Shown: positions 1 to 6,711 of the stretch, one piece after another
Numbering within the stretch: position 1 is the stretch's first letter
How the letters are laid out: every line of letters begins with the position of its first letter
Source: Clostridia bacterium
GTDB lineage: Bacteria > Bacillota > Clostridia > Christensenellales > Borkfalkiaceae
Direction of reading: 5' to 3'
Assembly: GCA_017503885.1 (NCBI GenBank)
Contig: JAFVSF010000021.1
Coordinates: 1-17,452 of the forward strand
Length of the DNA: 17,452 nucleotides
Notes under the pieces: generated by a model
The model's database searches: none
Seen by the model: the letters and a program-made list of their open reading frames with translations, nothing else
Told to the model about the DNA's origin: nothing
Program-made: the position numbers and the translations under genes

Positions 1-243
1 ACTATGATATGCGATACTTAACAAATCTTCGTGAGTTAACACACCCAAATCAAAAGCTTCTTGCAAAGAAAGCATTCCTTTAGGAATTGATTTTTCTTCT
101 TGAATTGGCGTGCTTTCAATTTCGCTTTCTTTTTCACTTTCTGACTCACTTGTGCTTTGTTGGTTTTGGCTTGTTATAGAGCACCCAAAACTAAACCCTG
201 AGAAAACAATTATGCAAAGCAAAAAACAAATTAATTTTCTCAT
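1..243 (-). CDS. Lipoprotein, N-terminal part only (gene leaves the window)
   Basis: An 81-codon open frame begins at ATG 243-241 and runs off the left edge, so the C-terminus is missing. Residues 1-20 form a lipoprotein signal peptide: MRK, a hydrophobic stretch, then the lipobox FGCS with the cysteine at residue 21. This implies a protein anchored to the outer face of the membrane. A flexible Ser/Glu/Gln-rich linker follows at about residues 22-50. A segment reading SLQEAFDLGVLTHEDLLSIA then looks like the beginning of a folded domain. The start is supported by a purine-rich site (AGGGGAAG) 5 bases before the ATG and by a good promoter at 274-302. The function cannot be told from this fragment. 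Confidence 0.82.
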   Translation of the reverse strand, partial: MRKLICFLLCIIVFSGFSFGCSITSQNQQSTSESESEKESEIESTPIQEEKSIPKGMLSLQEAFDLGVLTHEDLLSIAYHS

Positions 244-265
244 ACTCTTCCCCTTTTTATATTTT

Positions 266-302
266 ATGGTTAAATTTTACCATACGTTATACGTCTTGTC
301 AA
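266..302 (-). promoter_or_regulatory. Promoter of the partial lipoprotein gene with an overlapping palindrome
   Basis: On the minus strand TTGACA (302-297), a 17-base spacer and TAAAAT (279-274) form a sigma-A promoter. A TG dinucleotide one base before the -10 adds an extended -10. The start point is predicted near 267, giving a leader of about 24 nt. A near-perfect 18-base palindrome with ATGGT/ACCAT arms (266-283) covers the -10 and start site, and ACGTAT occurs twice in the spacer. Both are plausible operators, but the regulator is unknown. Confidence 0.7.
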
Positions 303-341
303 TGGCAAATTTTAACAAATTATCGATATTTTTAAGAAGAA

Positions 342-366
342 GGGTTTGGAAAACTTTTCCAAGCCC
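342..366. terminator. Intrinsic terminator hairpin
   Basis: A stem of about 10 bp, GGGTTTGGAA (342-351) with TTCCAAGCCC (357-366, one G-T pair), is followed on the plus strand by TTTTT. No plus-strand gene ends here. On the minus strand the hairpin is followed by CTTCTTCTT, a weaker U-tract. It probably acts as a backstop for minus-strand transcripts coming from the rubrerythrin and repeat region, upstream of the lipoprotein promoter. Confidence 0.6.
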
Positions 367-411
367 TTTTTATACCATTTAAAGCAAATTGAAAACCGTA
401 GAAACAAGTTA

Positions 412-623
412 GACAAGGCTCAAAAAGCGATAGCAGATGGAATAGGCAACGTGACGTTGCATCCTTGTGTTTCCTTTTCTTATACAAAGCGAAGATTTAA
501 CGGCTTAGATACGAGCAAGACAAGGCTCAAAAAGCGATAGCAGGTGGGATAGACCTTGTTGGTCATCCCAGTTGCTATCGCTTTTTAGAAACGAAGTATT
601 GCGAAGTATATAAGCCGTTAAAT
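412..623. repeat. Intergenic repeat with two related structured units and an enclosing inverted repeat
   Basis: A block of about 34 bases beginning GACAAGGCTCAAAAAGCGAT occurs twice, at 412-445 and 520-553, with two substitutions. Each copy leads into a different hairpin: GCAACG-TGA-CGTTGC in the first, and in the second a long stem joining AAAAAGCGATAGCA (529-542) to TGCTATCGCTTTTT (573-586). The second unit is enclosed by a further inverted repeat: TTTAACGGCTTA (496-507) pairs with TAAGCCGTTAAA (611-622) and abuts the rubrerythrin stop codon. It looks like a dispersed palindromic element rather than a gene. A 64-codon plus-strand frame at 346-540 lies across it, but has no clear ribosome binding site and shares its sequence with the repeat. 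Confidence 0.75.
529..586 (-). terminator. Strong hairpin, probable terminator of rubrerythrin
   Basis: Read on the minus strand, AAAAAGCGATAGCAACTGGG pairs across a 5-base loop with its complement and ends in GCTTTTTGAG. This gives a stem of more than 20 bp with a short U-run, 37 bases after the rubrerythrin stop. It is the inner part of the repeat at 412-623, so the repeat probably doubles as the terminator. Confidence 0.6.
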
Positions 624-1156
624 TAGTAGTTTTCTTTACGAATCTCGAAATACGCTTGAGGATGAGCACATACTGGACATACGGCAGGGGCTTTTTTACC
701 CATTACGAGATGTCCACAGTTACGGCATTCCCACATAGTTTCGCCTGCTTTTTCAAAAACAGCTTGCATTTCTACGTTGTTTAAAAGTGCTCTATATCTG
801 TCTTCGTGAGATTTTTCGATTTTAGCAACCTCTCTAAACTTGAAAGCAAGTTCCTTAAAACCTTCTTCTTCGGCTTCTTCTGCAAATTTAGCGTACATAT
901 CAGTCCATTCATAGTTTTCACCCTCTGCTGCGTGAAGAAGATTTTGAGCAGTATCACCAAGTTCGCCAAGAGCCTTAAACCAAAGTTTAGCATGCTCTTT
1001 TTCGTTATCAGCAGTCTTTAAAAAGATTTCTGCAATTTGTTCGTAGCCTGCTTTTTTAGCAACGCTTGCAAAGAAGGTATATTTGTTTCTTGCTTGGCTT
1101 TCGCCTGCAAAAGCTTCACGTAAGTTTCTTTCGGTTTTTGATCCTTTAAGTTCCAT
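623..1156 (-). CDS. rbr: Rubrerythrin (diiron peroxidase)
   Basis: Rubrerythrins reduce hydrogen peroxide in the cytoplasm of anaerobes, taking electrons through a rubredoxin-like centre. The 177-residue product has the usual two domains. The ferritin-like four-helix part (about 1-135) carries the diiron ligands in FAGESQ (E19), NEKEHAK (E52, H55), the glutamate-rich AEEAEEEGF around 92-100, and IEKSHE (E114, H117). The C-terminal rubredoxin-like part holds one Fe(Cys)4 site: C144 and C147 in ECRNCG, C160 and C163 in VCPVC. Length and order are normal for the family. AAGGAG lies 8 bases before the ATG. It has its own consensus promoter and a hairpin after the stop, so it is probably monocistronic and strongly expressed. 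Confidence 0.97.
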   Translation of the reverse strand: MELKGSKTERNLREAFAGESQARNKYTFFASVAKKAGYEQIAEIFLKTADNEKEHAKLWFKALGELGDTAQNLLHAAEGENYEWTDMYAKFAEEAEEEGFKELAFKFREVAKIEKSHEDRYRALLNNVEMQAVFEKAGETMWECRNCGHLVMGKKAPAVCPVCAHPQAYFEIRKENY

Positions 1157-1187
1157 AAAAATTCTCCTTAATCTTTTTATTGATTTT

Positions 1188-1217
1188 ATTATAATATTTA
1201 CAAATCTTTCCTGTCAA
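1188..1217 (-). promoter_or_regulatory. Consensus promoter of rubrerythrin
   Basis: Minus strand: TTGACA (1217-1212), an 18-base spacer and TATAAT (1193-1188). Both boxes match the sigma-A consensus perfectly. The start point is predicted near 1181, leaving a leader of about 25 nt that contains the AAGGAG ribosome binding site. I see no clear PerR or other palindrome. Confidence 0.85.
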
Positions 1218-1261
1218 TCGATTTTTTAAATTTTAGTTTTTATATAGCAATTTTTTGCAAT

Positions 1262-2797
1262 TTACATCAACGGAGCAAATAAACTTAGTATCGACTTTAT
1301 AAACCTGCTAAGAGCGTTAATTTTTAAATCGTGTGCATTATATTTTACGCATTCATAGTCGAAAAGTTCATTAAAGTCCTCATATATGTCGTTTATCGAC
1401 TCACTTTCACAAATAAGCGTTGCACACTCAAAGTGATGAACTAGCGACCTAAAATCAAAGTTCGCAGTGCCTACGACAGCAATCTCACCATCAGCTACAA
1501 CTGTTTTTGAGTGTATAAATCCATCTCTATAACCATACACTTTTACACCTGCGTTACAAAGGTTTTTACAAGTATCTTTAGTGAGAAGATAGACTGCCTT
1601 TTTATCGGGTATTTGTGGCACGACAACTCTTACGTCTACACCACGTTTTACTGCAGTTTTTAATGCTTCTGTAATGTTAGTATCAACAATAAAATACGGG
1701 GTTGTAACGTAAAGATATTTTTCTGCTCTAGAGATTATATCAAGATAGACGTTTTCTGTAACGTGGTCGGTGTCAATAGGGTATGGCGAATCGCCAAAGG
1801 GCAAAACGTATCCACCCGAAAAGGTTTCGTGACAAGTACAAATAAAATCGGTTTCGTTTAGCGTTTTACCACCTGCCATATTATAAAGTTGAATAAAAAG
1901 CCTTACTAAACTATCGGTTGCTTGCCCCTCGATTTTTATAGCGTTATCACGCCACCTGCCAAAAGGTCTTTCCTCATTTATATACTCATCAGCGATATTC
2001 GCCCCACTCATAAACCCTACTTTCCCATCTATAACGGCAATTTTTCTATGGTCACGATTGTTGTGAATCACCGACGCTATTGGCACGAATTTGCCAAATC
2101 TGCGAGCATTTATACCCAAAGCACAGAGTTCTTTATTGAATCTACGCCTTACTTTGGTAATGCTTCCAACGTCGTCGTACATAAAGTAAACCTTTACGCC
2201 TTTTTGCATTACACTCTCTAAAGCATCTAAAATCCCTGCAAACATTTTCCCCTTTTCAACGATAAAATATTCCAAAAAAACGTATTCTTTTGCTTTTAAT
2301 ATTTCCTCGCAAAGGCTTTTAAAAAATTCTTCGCCACTTTTTAGATATGTCGTTTTTGAAGAATCGTAAACTGGAAGAGAAGTGGCACTGCGAATATATT
2401 TTACCGTGCCTAATCCTTTCACTTCTTGACTTTGCATTTTAGACAAGATTTCTTGTTGGTTATAGTAATCGTCATAATGCTCGTCATAAATGTGCCTAAA
2501 GTTTTTCATTTGTTTTTTGCTCAGTTTTACGTTGCCAAAAGTATAATAAATAACTATTCCAACAAGTGGCGCTAGCAAAATTAATATTACCCACGGCAAC
2601 TTATAAACTGCCGGCTGGTCTTTGTTCACTATATATAAAAATAGCAATACGCCGATTACAGTCGATACGATTTGCACCCAAGCATACTTTTGCCCTAAAA
2701 TATAAAATAGCAACATAAGAGCAACTGCTTGTGCTACAATACTTAAAAAAACTATAAAAAAGCGTGATGCAAAAACCAGCGTTTTAGTTCTTCGCAT
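1262..2797 (-). CDS. cls: Cardiolipin synthase (phospholipase D superfamily)
   Basis: The enzyme joins two phosphatidylglycerol molecules into cardiolipin and glycerol at the cytoplasmic membrane. The 511-residue length is typical. The N-terminus has two hydrophobic segments (about 12-35 and 39-57) and a third at about 67-87 (PLD nuclease N-terminal region, ending in YYTFGN). Two HKD catalytic motifs follow: H250-x-K252-x4-D257 in HRKIAVIDG, and H429-x-K431-x4-D436 in HSKTVVADG, each followed by the usual G-x-x-N pattern (GANIAD, GTANFDFRS). AGGAG stands 6 bases before the ATG. The gene starts 46 bases after the htpG stop with no good terminator or promoter between, so co-transcription with htpG is likely. 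The two HKD motifs make the family certain. Confidence 0.95.
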   Translation of the reverse strand: MRRTKTLVFASRFFIVFLSIVAQAVALMLLFYILGQKYAWVQIVSTVIGVLLFLYIVNKDQPAVYKLPWVILILLAPLVGIVIYYTFGNVKLSKKQMKNFRHIYDEHYDDYYNQQEILSKMQSQEVKGLGTVKYIRSATSLPVYDSSKTTYLKSGEEFFKSLCEEILKAKEYVFLEYFIVEKGKMFAGILDALESVMQKGVKVYFMYDDVGSITKVRRRFNKELCALGINARRFGKFVPIASVIHNNRDHRKIAVIDGKVGFMSGANIADEYINEERPFGRWRDNAIKIEGQATDSLVRLFIQLYNMAGGKTLNETDFICTCHETFSGGYVLPFGDSPYPIDTDHVTENVYLDIISRAEKYLYVTTPYFIVDTNITEALKTAVKRGVDVRVVVPQIPDKKAVYLLTKDTCKNLCNAGVKVYGYRDGFIHSKTVVADGEIAVVGTANFDFRSLVHHFECATLICESESINDIYEDFNELFDYECVKYNAHDLKINALSRFIKSILSLFAPLM

Positions 2798-2843
2798 ACA
2801 GTCTCCTTTTGCAAATATCAGCGATTTATCGCCTTATAGGCCA

Positions 2844-4727
2844 TTATTTTGCAATAAGTTCAATTATTTTATCAGTAGTTTCTAAACTGTCTTCAACAGA
2901 AAGTCCCGAAACTAATCTTGCAGAAAAATAAAGTATTTCTGCATAGTCTTTAAGCCCGTCTTTATTCTCGACGTAAACTTTTTTAAGCTTTTCAAATATA
3001 GCGTGGTCGGGATTGATTTCAAGCACTTTGTTAGCCTTTAATCCCTCGCCACCATTTGGCATTTGAGAAAGCACTTTTTCCATTTCAAGTGAAATTTCTC
3101 CCTCTGAAGAAAGACTTACAGGGCGAGTTTTTAAACTTGACGCAAGTTTTACCTTTGCCACTTTTCCGTCTAAACAATTAGCAATCTCTTCTAATATTCC
3201 CTTATTTTCAAGGTTGAGTTTATCATCGGCTTCACTACTTGAAACGTCTTCACTTAATATGTTTTTAAAGGTCTTGCCTAAATATTCTCCAAGCATTTTA
3301 ATAGCAAACTCATCAACGTCGTCGCTAAAGCAAAGAATATCGTACCCCTTGTCTAAAATTCCCTCGCATTGAGGAAGAGATTTCACTGCTTCAACAGTTT
3401 TTGCCGTGCCGTAATAAATAAATTTATCTTCTTCTTTAAGAGCCTCGGTATATTCTTTTAAGGTTACGAATTTACCCTCTTTTACCGATTTAAACATAAT
3501 AAGGTCGATAAGAGTATCTTTATTCATACCGTAACTTTGGTATATTCCGTATTTAAGTTGCATACCAAAAGACTTGTAAAACTCTTCGTATTTTTCTCGG
3601 TCGTTTTTCAAAAGGTCTAAAAGTTCACTCTTAATTTTCTTTTCAATGTTTGCACCGATCAACTTTAACTGTCTGCTTTGTTGAATAGTTTCTCTTGAAA
3701 TATTTAAGGAGAGTTCGCTATCGACAACGCCTTTCACAAAACTAAAATAGTCTGGTAAAAGTTCTGCACACTTTTCAGTAATAAGCACGCCGTCGGTATA
3801 AAGTTTTAAGCCTTTTTCGTAATTTTTGCTATAGTAATTAAAAGGTGCTTTAGTAGGAATATAAAGTATCGCCTTATAACTTACGTTACCCTCAACCGAA
3901 ACGTGAACGTGTTTTGCCGGTTTTTCATAGTCAAAGAACGTATCTTTATAAAAACCGTCGTATTCTTCTTCGGTTACCTCGCTTTTATTCTTTTTCCAAA
4001 GAGGCGTCATAGAGTTGAGCGTTTCAAGTTCTACGTAACTTTCCCTTGGCATACCGTCTTTTTGCTCTTCTTCGGTCTGCTCTTTGTATTTGGAAACCTC
4101 CGTTTTAATTGGATAGCGAATATAATCGGAATATTTTTTAATAAGACTTCTTATTTGATATTCTTCTAAATATGTGGAGAATTTGTCCTCTTCGGTGTCA
4201 GGCTTTACGTGAAGCACGATTTTCGTGCCGTGTCCATCCATTTCACAAGGGATAACGTCGTAACCCTCTGCCCCCTCGCTAACCCAAAGATTAGCGTCGC
4301 TTGAGCCGTACGATTTTGAATAAACCTCTATCTTTTCGGCAATCATAAACGCAGAATAAAAACCTACGCCAAATTGACCTATAACGTTAATATCTCCCTC
4401 TTTCATTTCTTCGGCATTTTCAGTTTTAAAGGCAAGTGAACCACTTCTAGCAATAGTACCAAGATTGTTTTCAAGCTCTTCAGCCGTCATACCAATACCA
4501 TTATCGGCAATAGTGAGAGTTCTTTTTTGCTTGTCAGCCGTTACCGTGATAGCAAAATCGTTTCTCGTAAGCCCAGAAATTCCCTCTTTAAGCCCTTTAT
4601 AATAAAGTTTATCAATAGCGTCGGAACAGTTTGATATAAGTTCTCTTAAAAATATCTCTTTGTTAGTGTAAATTGAGTTTATCATTAAATCTAAAACTCT
4701 TTTCGATTGTGTTTTAAAACTTTTCAT
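2844..4727 (-). CDS. htpG: Molecular chaperone HtpG (bacterial Hsp90)
   Basis: This is an ATP-dependent dimeric cytoplasmic chaperone that remodels client proteins under stress. It has 627 residues (E. coli HtpG has 624), so it is complete. The GHKL ATPase domain shows the classic boxes: E29 and N33 in LRELISNCSDA, D75-N-G-I-G-M80, GQFGVGFYSAF at 117-127, and GTKI near 167. The middle domain contains LPDYFSFVKGVVDS and LSLNISRE, with the catalytic-loop arginine. The C-terminal dimerisation part is acidic and runs to LIELIAK. AAAGGAG lies about 8 bases before the ATG. A CIRCE-type operator sits just upstream, pointing to HrcA repression; B. subtilis htpG, by contrast, is not in the HrcA class. 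The cls gene follows closely. Confidence 0.97.
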   Translation of the reverse strand: MKSFKTQSKRVLDLMINSIYTNKEIFLRELISNCSDAIDKLYYKGLKEGISGLTRNDFAITVTADKQKRTLTIADNGIGMTAEELENNLGTIARSGSLAFKTENAEEMKEGDINVIGQFGVGFYSAFMIAEKIEVYSKSYGSSDANLWVSEGAEGYDVIPCEMDGHGTKIVLHVKPDTEEDKFSTYLEEYQIRSLIKKYSDYIRYPIKTEVSKYKEQTEEEQKDGMPRESYVELETLNSMTPLWKKNKSEVTEEEYDGFYKDTFFDYEKPAKHVHVSVEGNVSYKAILYIPTKAPFNYYSKNYEKGLKLYTDGVLITEKCAELLPDYFSFVKGVVDSELSLNISRETIQQSRQLKLIGANIEKKIKSELLDLLKNDREKYEEFYKSFGMQLKYGIYQSYGMNKDTLIDLIMFKSVKEGKFVTLKEYTEALKEEDKFIYYGTAKTVEAVKSLPQCEGILDKGYDILCFSDDVDEFAIKMLGEYLGKTFKNILSEDVSSSEADDKLNLENKGILEEIANCLDGKVAKVKLASSLKTRPVSLSSEGEISLEMEKVLSQMPNGGEGLKANKVLEINPDHAIFEKLKKVYVENKDGLKDYAEILYFSARLVSGLSVEDSLETTDKIIELIAK

Positions 4728-4745
4728 AATATCTCCTTTAATAAA

Positions 4746-4772
4746 TTAGCACTCTCAATGCTCGACTGCTAA
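4746..4772. promoter_or_regulatory. CIRCE operator (HrcA binding site), one mismatch
   Basis: TTAGCACTC, nine bases, then GACTGCTAA. The CIRCE consensus is TTAGCACTC-N9-GAGTGCTAA, so the left arm is perfect and the right arm differs at one base, with the exact 9-base spacing. It lies between the predicted -10 box and the htpG start codon, where HrcA normally blocks transcription. Confidence 0.9.
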
Positions 4773-4773
4773 T

Positions 4774-4802
4774 ATTATACTACCCTAAAAAAATAAAAGC
4801 AA
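4774..4802 (-). promoter_or_regulatory. Promoter of htpG
   Basis: Minus strand: TATAAT at 4779-4774, and a poor -35 match TTGCTT at 4802-4797 with a 17-base spacer. The predicted start (about 4767) lies inside the CIRCE element, the arrangement expected for an HrcA-repressed vegetative promoter. Confidence 0.65.
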
Positions 4803-4844
4803 GGGTTTTAGTGAAAATCACGTTAAAATTAGGTAAAGATTTTA

Positions 4845-5072
4845 TTATGAAATTTTTGCAAAGGTTTTTAAAGTTTCTGCTAAAACTTTTATTTCCACCA
4901 AGTATCCGTCGCCTTGCGTTTTAATTTCTAACGTGGGCTTTTTCGTAATATAAAAATAGTCGCTTAAAACTGCTTGCACGTCGGCAAGAATTACGTCTAA
5001 CCCCTCTGCCGTCATACTAATACGGTCGCTCTCTATTGCCTTTTTTAGCCTTAATACCTCTTCTTTTTTCAT
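4845..5072 (-). CDS. minE: Cell-division topological specificity factor MinE, short form
   Basis: MinE stimulates the ATPase of membrane-bound MinD and positions the division site. The 75-residue product matches the family in RLKKAIESDR (residues 8-17), the region equivalent to the MinD-contact helix, and in the following alpha-beta topology domain (about 20-70: L..VLSDYFYI, then PTLEIKTQGDGYLVEIKV). It is shorter than the roughly 85-90 residues of typical MinE. The N-terminus starts almost directly at the contact helix, so the usual amphipathic membrane-targeting segment is missing or reduced. Its ATG overlaps the minD stop (ATGA), and AGGAG lies inside the minD 3' end, so translation is coupled. 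Identification rests on pattern and on the minD context. Confidence 0.85.
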   Translation of the reverse strand: MKKEEVLRLKKAIESDRISMTAEGLDVILADVQAVLSDYFYITKKPTLEIKTQGDGYLVEIKVLAETLKTFAKIS

Positions 5073-5857
5073 AAACTCCTCTTAAGAACCCGTCTTATGC
5101 CACCTAAAAATCCTCTATAATCTTTTGCGTAATCATACGCCTTGTATTTATCTAAAACAAGGTTTCTCGCCAATAATTTAAACGCCTTGTAGGAGGGGCT
5201 TTCCGGAGGAATTTCGCCTGCGTTACACAAAAAAGCATTGTCATCTTCGGGAATTATTCCTGCAATCTTGCATTTTAAGGTTTTTTCTATATCTTCGGGA
5301 GAAATAACTCTGTTTGTTGCAACCAAATCTCCTCTAACCCTATTTACGACAAGTTTTACACTGCCAATCTTCATACCTCTTAAATTTGCAAGCACTTTGT
5401 CTGCATCTCGAAGCGAAGAAAGATGTGGTGTTGTTACAAGCAATGCCTCGTCTGCCGAATAAACTGCTCTTCTAAAACTTTCGCCTATTCCTGCCGGACA
5501 ATCTATTAGAATAAAATCAAACGAGGTAGAAAGCCCTTCAATTAGGTCTGAAAAACTGTCAAAAGAAAATTGAACGCCAGAAATAGTATGAAACGAGGGT
5601 AAAACATACGCATTTTTACTAATTCTTGTTTGAATAAGTGCTTGTTTTGGTCTACACCTACCCTCGATGCAATCGGCTAAATCGTATACTACCAAATTTT
5701 CGCAAGCCGTTACCATATCTAAATTATTTAGCCCCACGTCGGCATCTATCATACACACTCTTTTACCTGCAAGAGCAAACCTTAACCCTAAATTAGCAAG
5801 TACGGTAGTTTTGCCCACTCCACCTTTGCCTGAAGTTACAACTATTTTTCTTGTCAT
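5069..5857 (-). CDS. minD: Septum site-determining ATPase MinD
   Basis: MinD is a ParA/MinD-type ATPase that dimerises with ATP, binds the membrane and recruits MinC and MinE to restrict division to mid-cell. The 262-residue product has the deviant Walker A motif KGGVGKTT (residues 11-18, signature K11, catalytic K16), the A' aspartate in MIDADVGLNNLD (about 37-48), and the switch II motif DCPAG (119-123). It ends in a basic amphipathic helix (GFLGGIRRVLKRSL), the membrane-targeting sequence. An in-frame start exists at 5968, but the ATG at 5857 is preferred: it gives the family N-terminus MTRKIVVTSGKGG and is preceded by GGAGGG at 4 bases. A TATAAT at 5885-5880 may serve as -10, but the -35 is poor. 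No minC is seen in the window. Confidence 0.95.
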   Translation of the reverse strand: MTRKIVVTSGKGGVGKTTVLANLGLRFALAGKRVCMIDADVGLNNLDMVTACENLVVYDLADCIEGRCRPKQALIQTRISKNAYVLPSFHTISGVQFSFDSFSDLIEGLSTSFDFILIDCPAGIGESFRRAVYSADEALLVTTPHLSSLRDADKVLANLRGMKIGSVKLVVNRVRGDLVATNRVISPEDIEKTLKCKIAGIIPEDDNAFLCNAGEIPPESPSYKAFKLLARNLVLDKYKAYDYAKDYRGFLGGIRRVLKRSL

Positions 5858-5948
5858 AAAGCCCTCCATAGTAAATAACATTATATATCTTTTTGTTTGA
5901 CTTTTTATTGAGAGTTTTGCCGATAAATATATAATAGTGTAAAAAAAT

Positions 5949-5976
5949 ACGGCTCGTTGCCTAAGCAACGAGCCGT
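5949..5976 (-). terminator. Intrinsic terminator of the CBM9-like gene
   Basis: A perfect 12-bp stem, ACGGCTCGTTGC and its complement, with a 4-base loop. On the minus strand it is followed by ATTTTTTT. It begins 11 bases after the stop of the CBM9-like gene and insulates minD from it. Confidence 0.93.
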
Positions 5977-5987
5977 GAACCTTAATT

Positions 5988-6500
5988 TTATTCTAATTCA
6001 ATAAATTTTTCTGGCACGTGGAAACGTGGTACTAAAGTTGGATTTAATGCAAGTAGATTTCTATTTTCTTCCCCACCCTCGGTTTCTATTCTAAAAGCAT
6101 TAAACAAAATAGGAGTGTCTTGCTTCACGCCTATTGCGTCGCAAGGAATAACAATTTCTACGTTATAACCAATATCGGTAATTTCTACACGTGCAGTAAT
6201 CGTTTGGTCTAAAAACGTAACGTGCAAGTCGCCTTCATTAAAAATCTTGGCGAAGAAAACTGCACCGTTTGGGGCAACTTCTATCTCGTAATACTCCTTT
6301 AAATTGCCACCCGTACAAAGAAAAACCTCGCAAACGTCGCCTCTATAAATTGGCTCGTTATAGCCACTGTAGGCAGAAAAGAGTTTAGAATTTTCACAAA
6401 CGAAATTAAAATGCAATTCGTTTCCAACTCTAGAATAATTTAAAATTGTTGTAAATGGGGTTTGTTCGCCCGTAATATTATCTTTTAAATATGCTATCAT
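5988..6500 (-). CDS. Stand-alone carbohydrate-binding family 9-like (DOMON/CBM9) protein
   Basis: The 170-residue product resembles CBM9-like domain proteins, which bind sugars or oligosaccharides and have a beta-sandwich fold. Supporting features are the central stretch EYYEIEVAPNGAVFFAKI, the preceding GDVCEVFLCTGG, and the later GYNVEIVIPCDAIG and FNAFRIE, an order typical of the family. The whole protein is one domain. There is no signal peptide or catalytic module, so it appears to be cytoplasmic. The ATG at 6500-6498 has no Shine-Dalgarno sequence, and a strong promoter ends only 9 bases before it, implying a nearly leaderless mRNA. It is divergent from an AraC-type regulator and ends in a strong terminator. 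The assignment is by pattern; substrate and role are unknown. Confidence 0.75.
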   Translation of the reverse strand: MIAYLKDNITGEQTPFTTILNYSRVGNELHFNFVCENSKLFSAYSGYNEPIYRGDVCEVFLCTGGNLKEYYEIEVAPNGAVFFAKIFNEGDLHVTFLDQTITARVEITDIGYNVEIVIPCDAIGVKQDTPILFNAFRIETEGGEENRNLLALNPTLVPRFHVPEKFIELE

Positions 6501-6509
6501 AACGATGTT

Positions 6510-6538
6510 ATTGTAACACTAAAAAACACCTTTGTCAA
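6510..6538 (-). promoter_or_regulatory. Promoter of the CBM9-like gene, nearly leaderless
   Basis: Minus strand: TTGACA (6538-6533), a 17-base spacer and TACAAT (6515-6510). The start is predicted at about 6503, three bases before the ATG at 6500. Just upstream of the -35, TTGTAAA occurs twice with a 12-base period (6547-6553 and 6559-6565), a possible activator site. Confidence 0.8.
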
Positions 6539-6676
6539 GTATGGGTTTGTAAATTTTATTGTAAAATTATATAGATTGAATTATAGAAAAACATACGTTG
6601 CTATAATCTGGATTTTCAGAATCTTTTTCGCCGTTTTAGCATAAATGTTGTATAAATCATTGTGAATAAAATTTTG

Positions 6677-6705
6677 TTGCTATTTTTTGCCGAAAAGTGT
6701 ATAAT
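6677..6705 (+). promoter_or_regulatory. Promoter of the AraC-family regulator, leaderless
   Basis: TTGCTA (6677-6682), a 17-base spacer and TATAAT (6700-6705). The predicted start (6712) coincides with the A of the proposed ATG. The rest of the 6539-6676 divergent region is AT-rich. Apart from the TTGTAAA pair and a TCTG-N6-CAGA palindrome (6607-6620), I see nothing distinctive in it. Confidence 0.72.
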
Positions 6706-6711
6706 GAAACT

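Noticed and set aside
110..382. 90-codon plus-strand frame as a gene
   Set aside because: It is antisense to the lipoprotein signal and linker region and crosses its promoter and a terminator; the minus-strand gene has better signals.
346..540. 64-codon plus-strand frame as a gene
   Set aside because: It runs over the terminator and the repeated block, has no clear ribosome binding site or promoter, and its coding content is that of the intergenic repeat.
5858..5968. Upstream extension of MinD to 5968
   Set aside because: The extra 37 residues are not MinD-like and overlap the upstream terminator. ATG 5857 has GGAGGG and the family N-terminus.
6697..6711. GTG start of the AraC-family gene
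   Set aside because: The GTG overlaps the -10 box TATAAT, so it would not be transcribed from that promoter.
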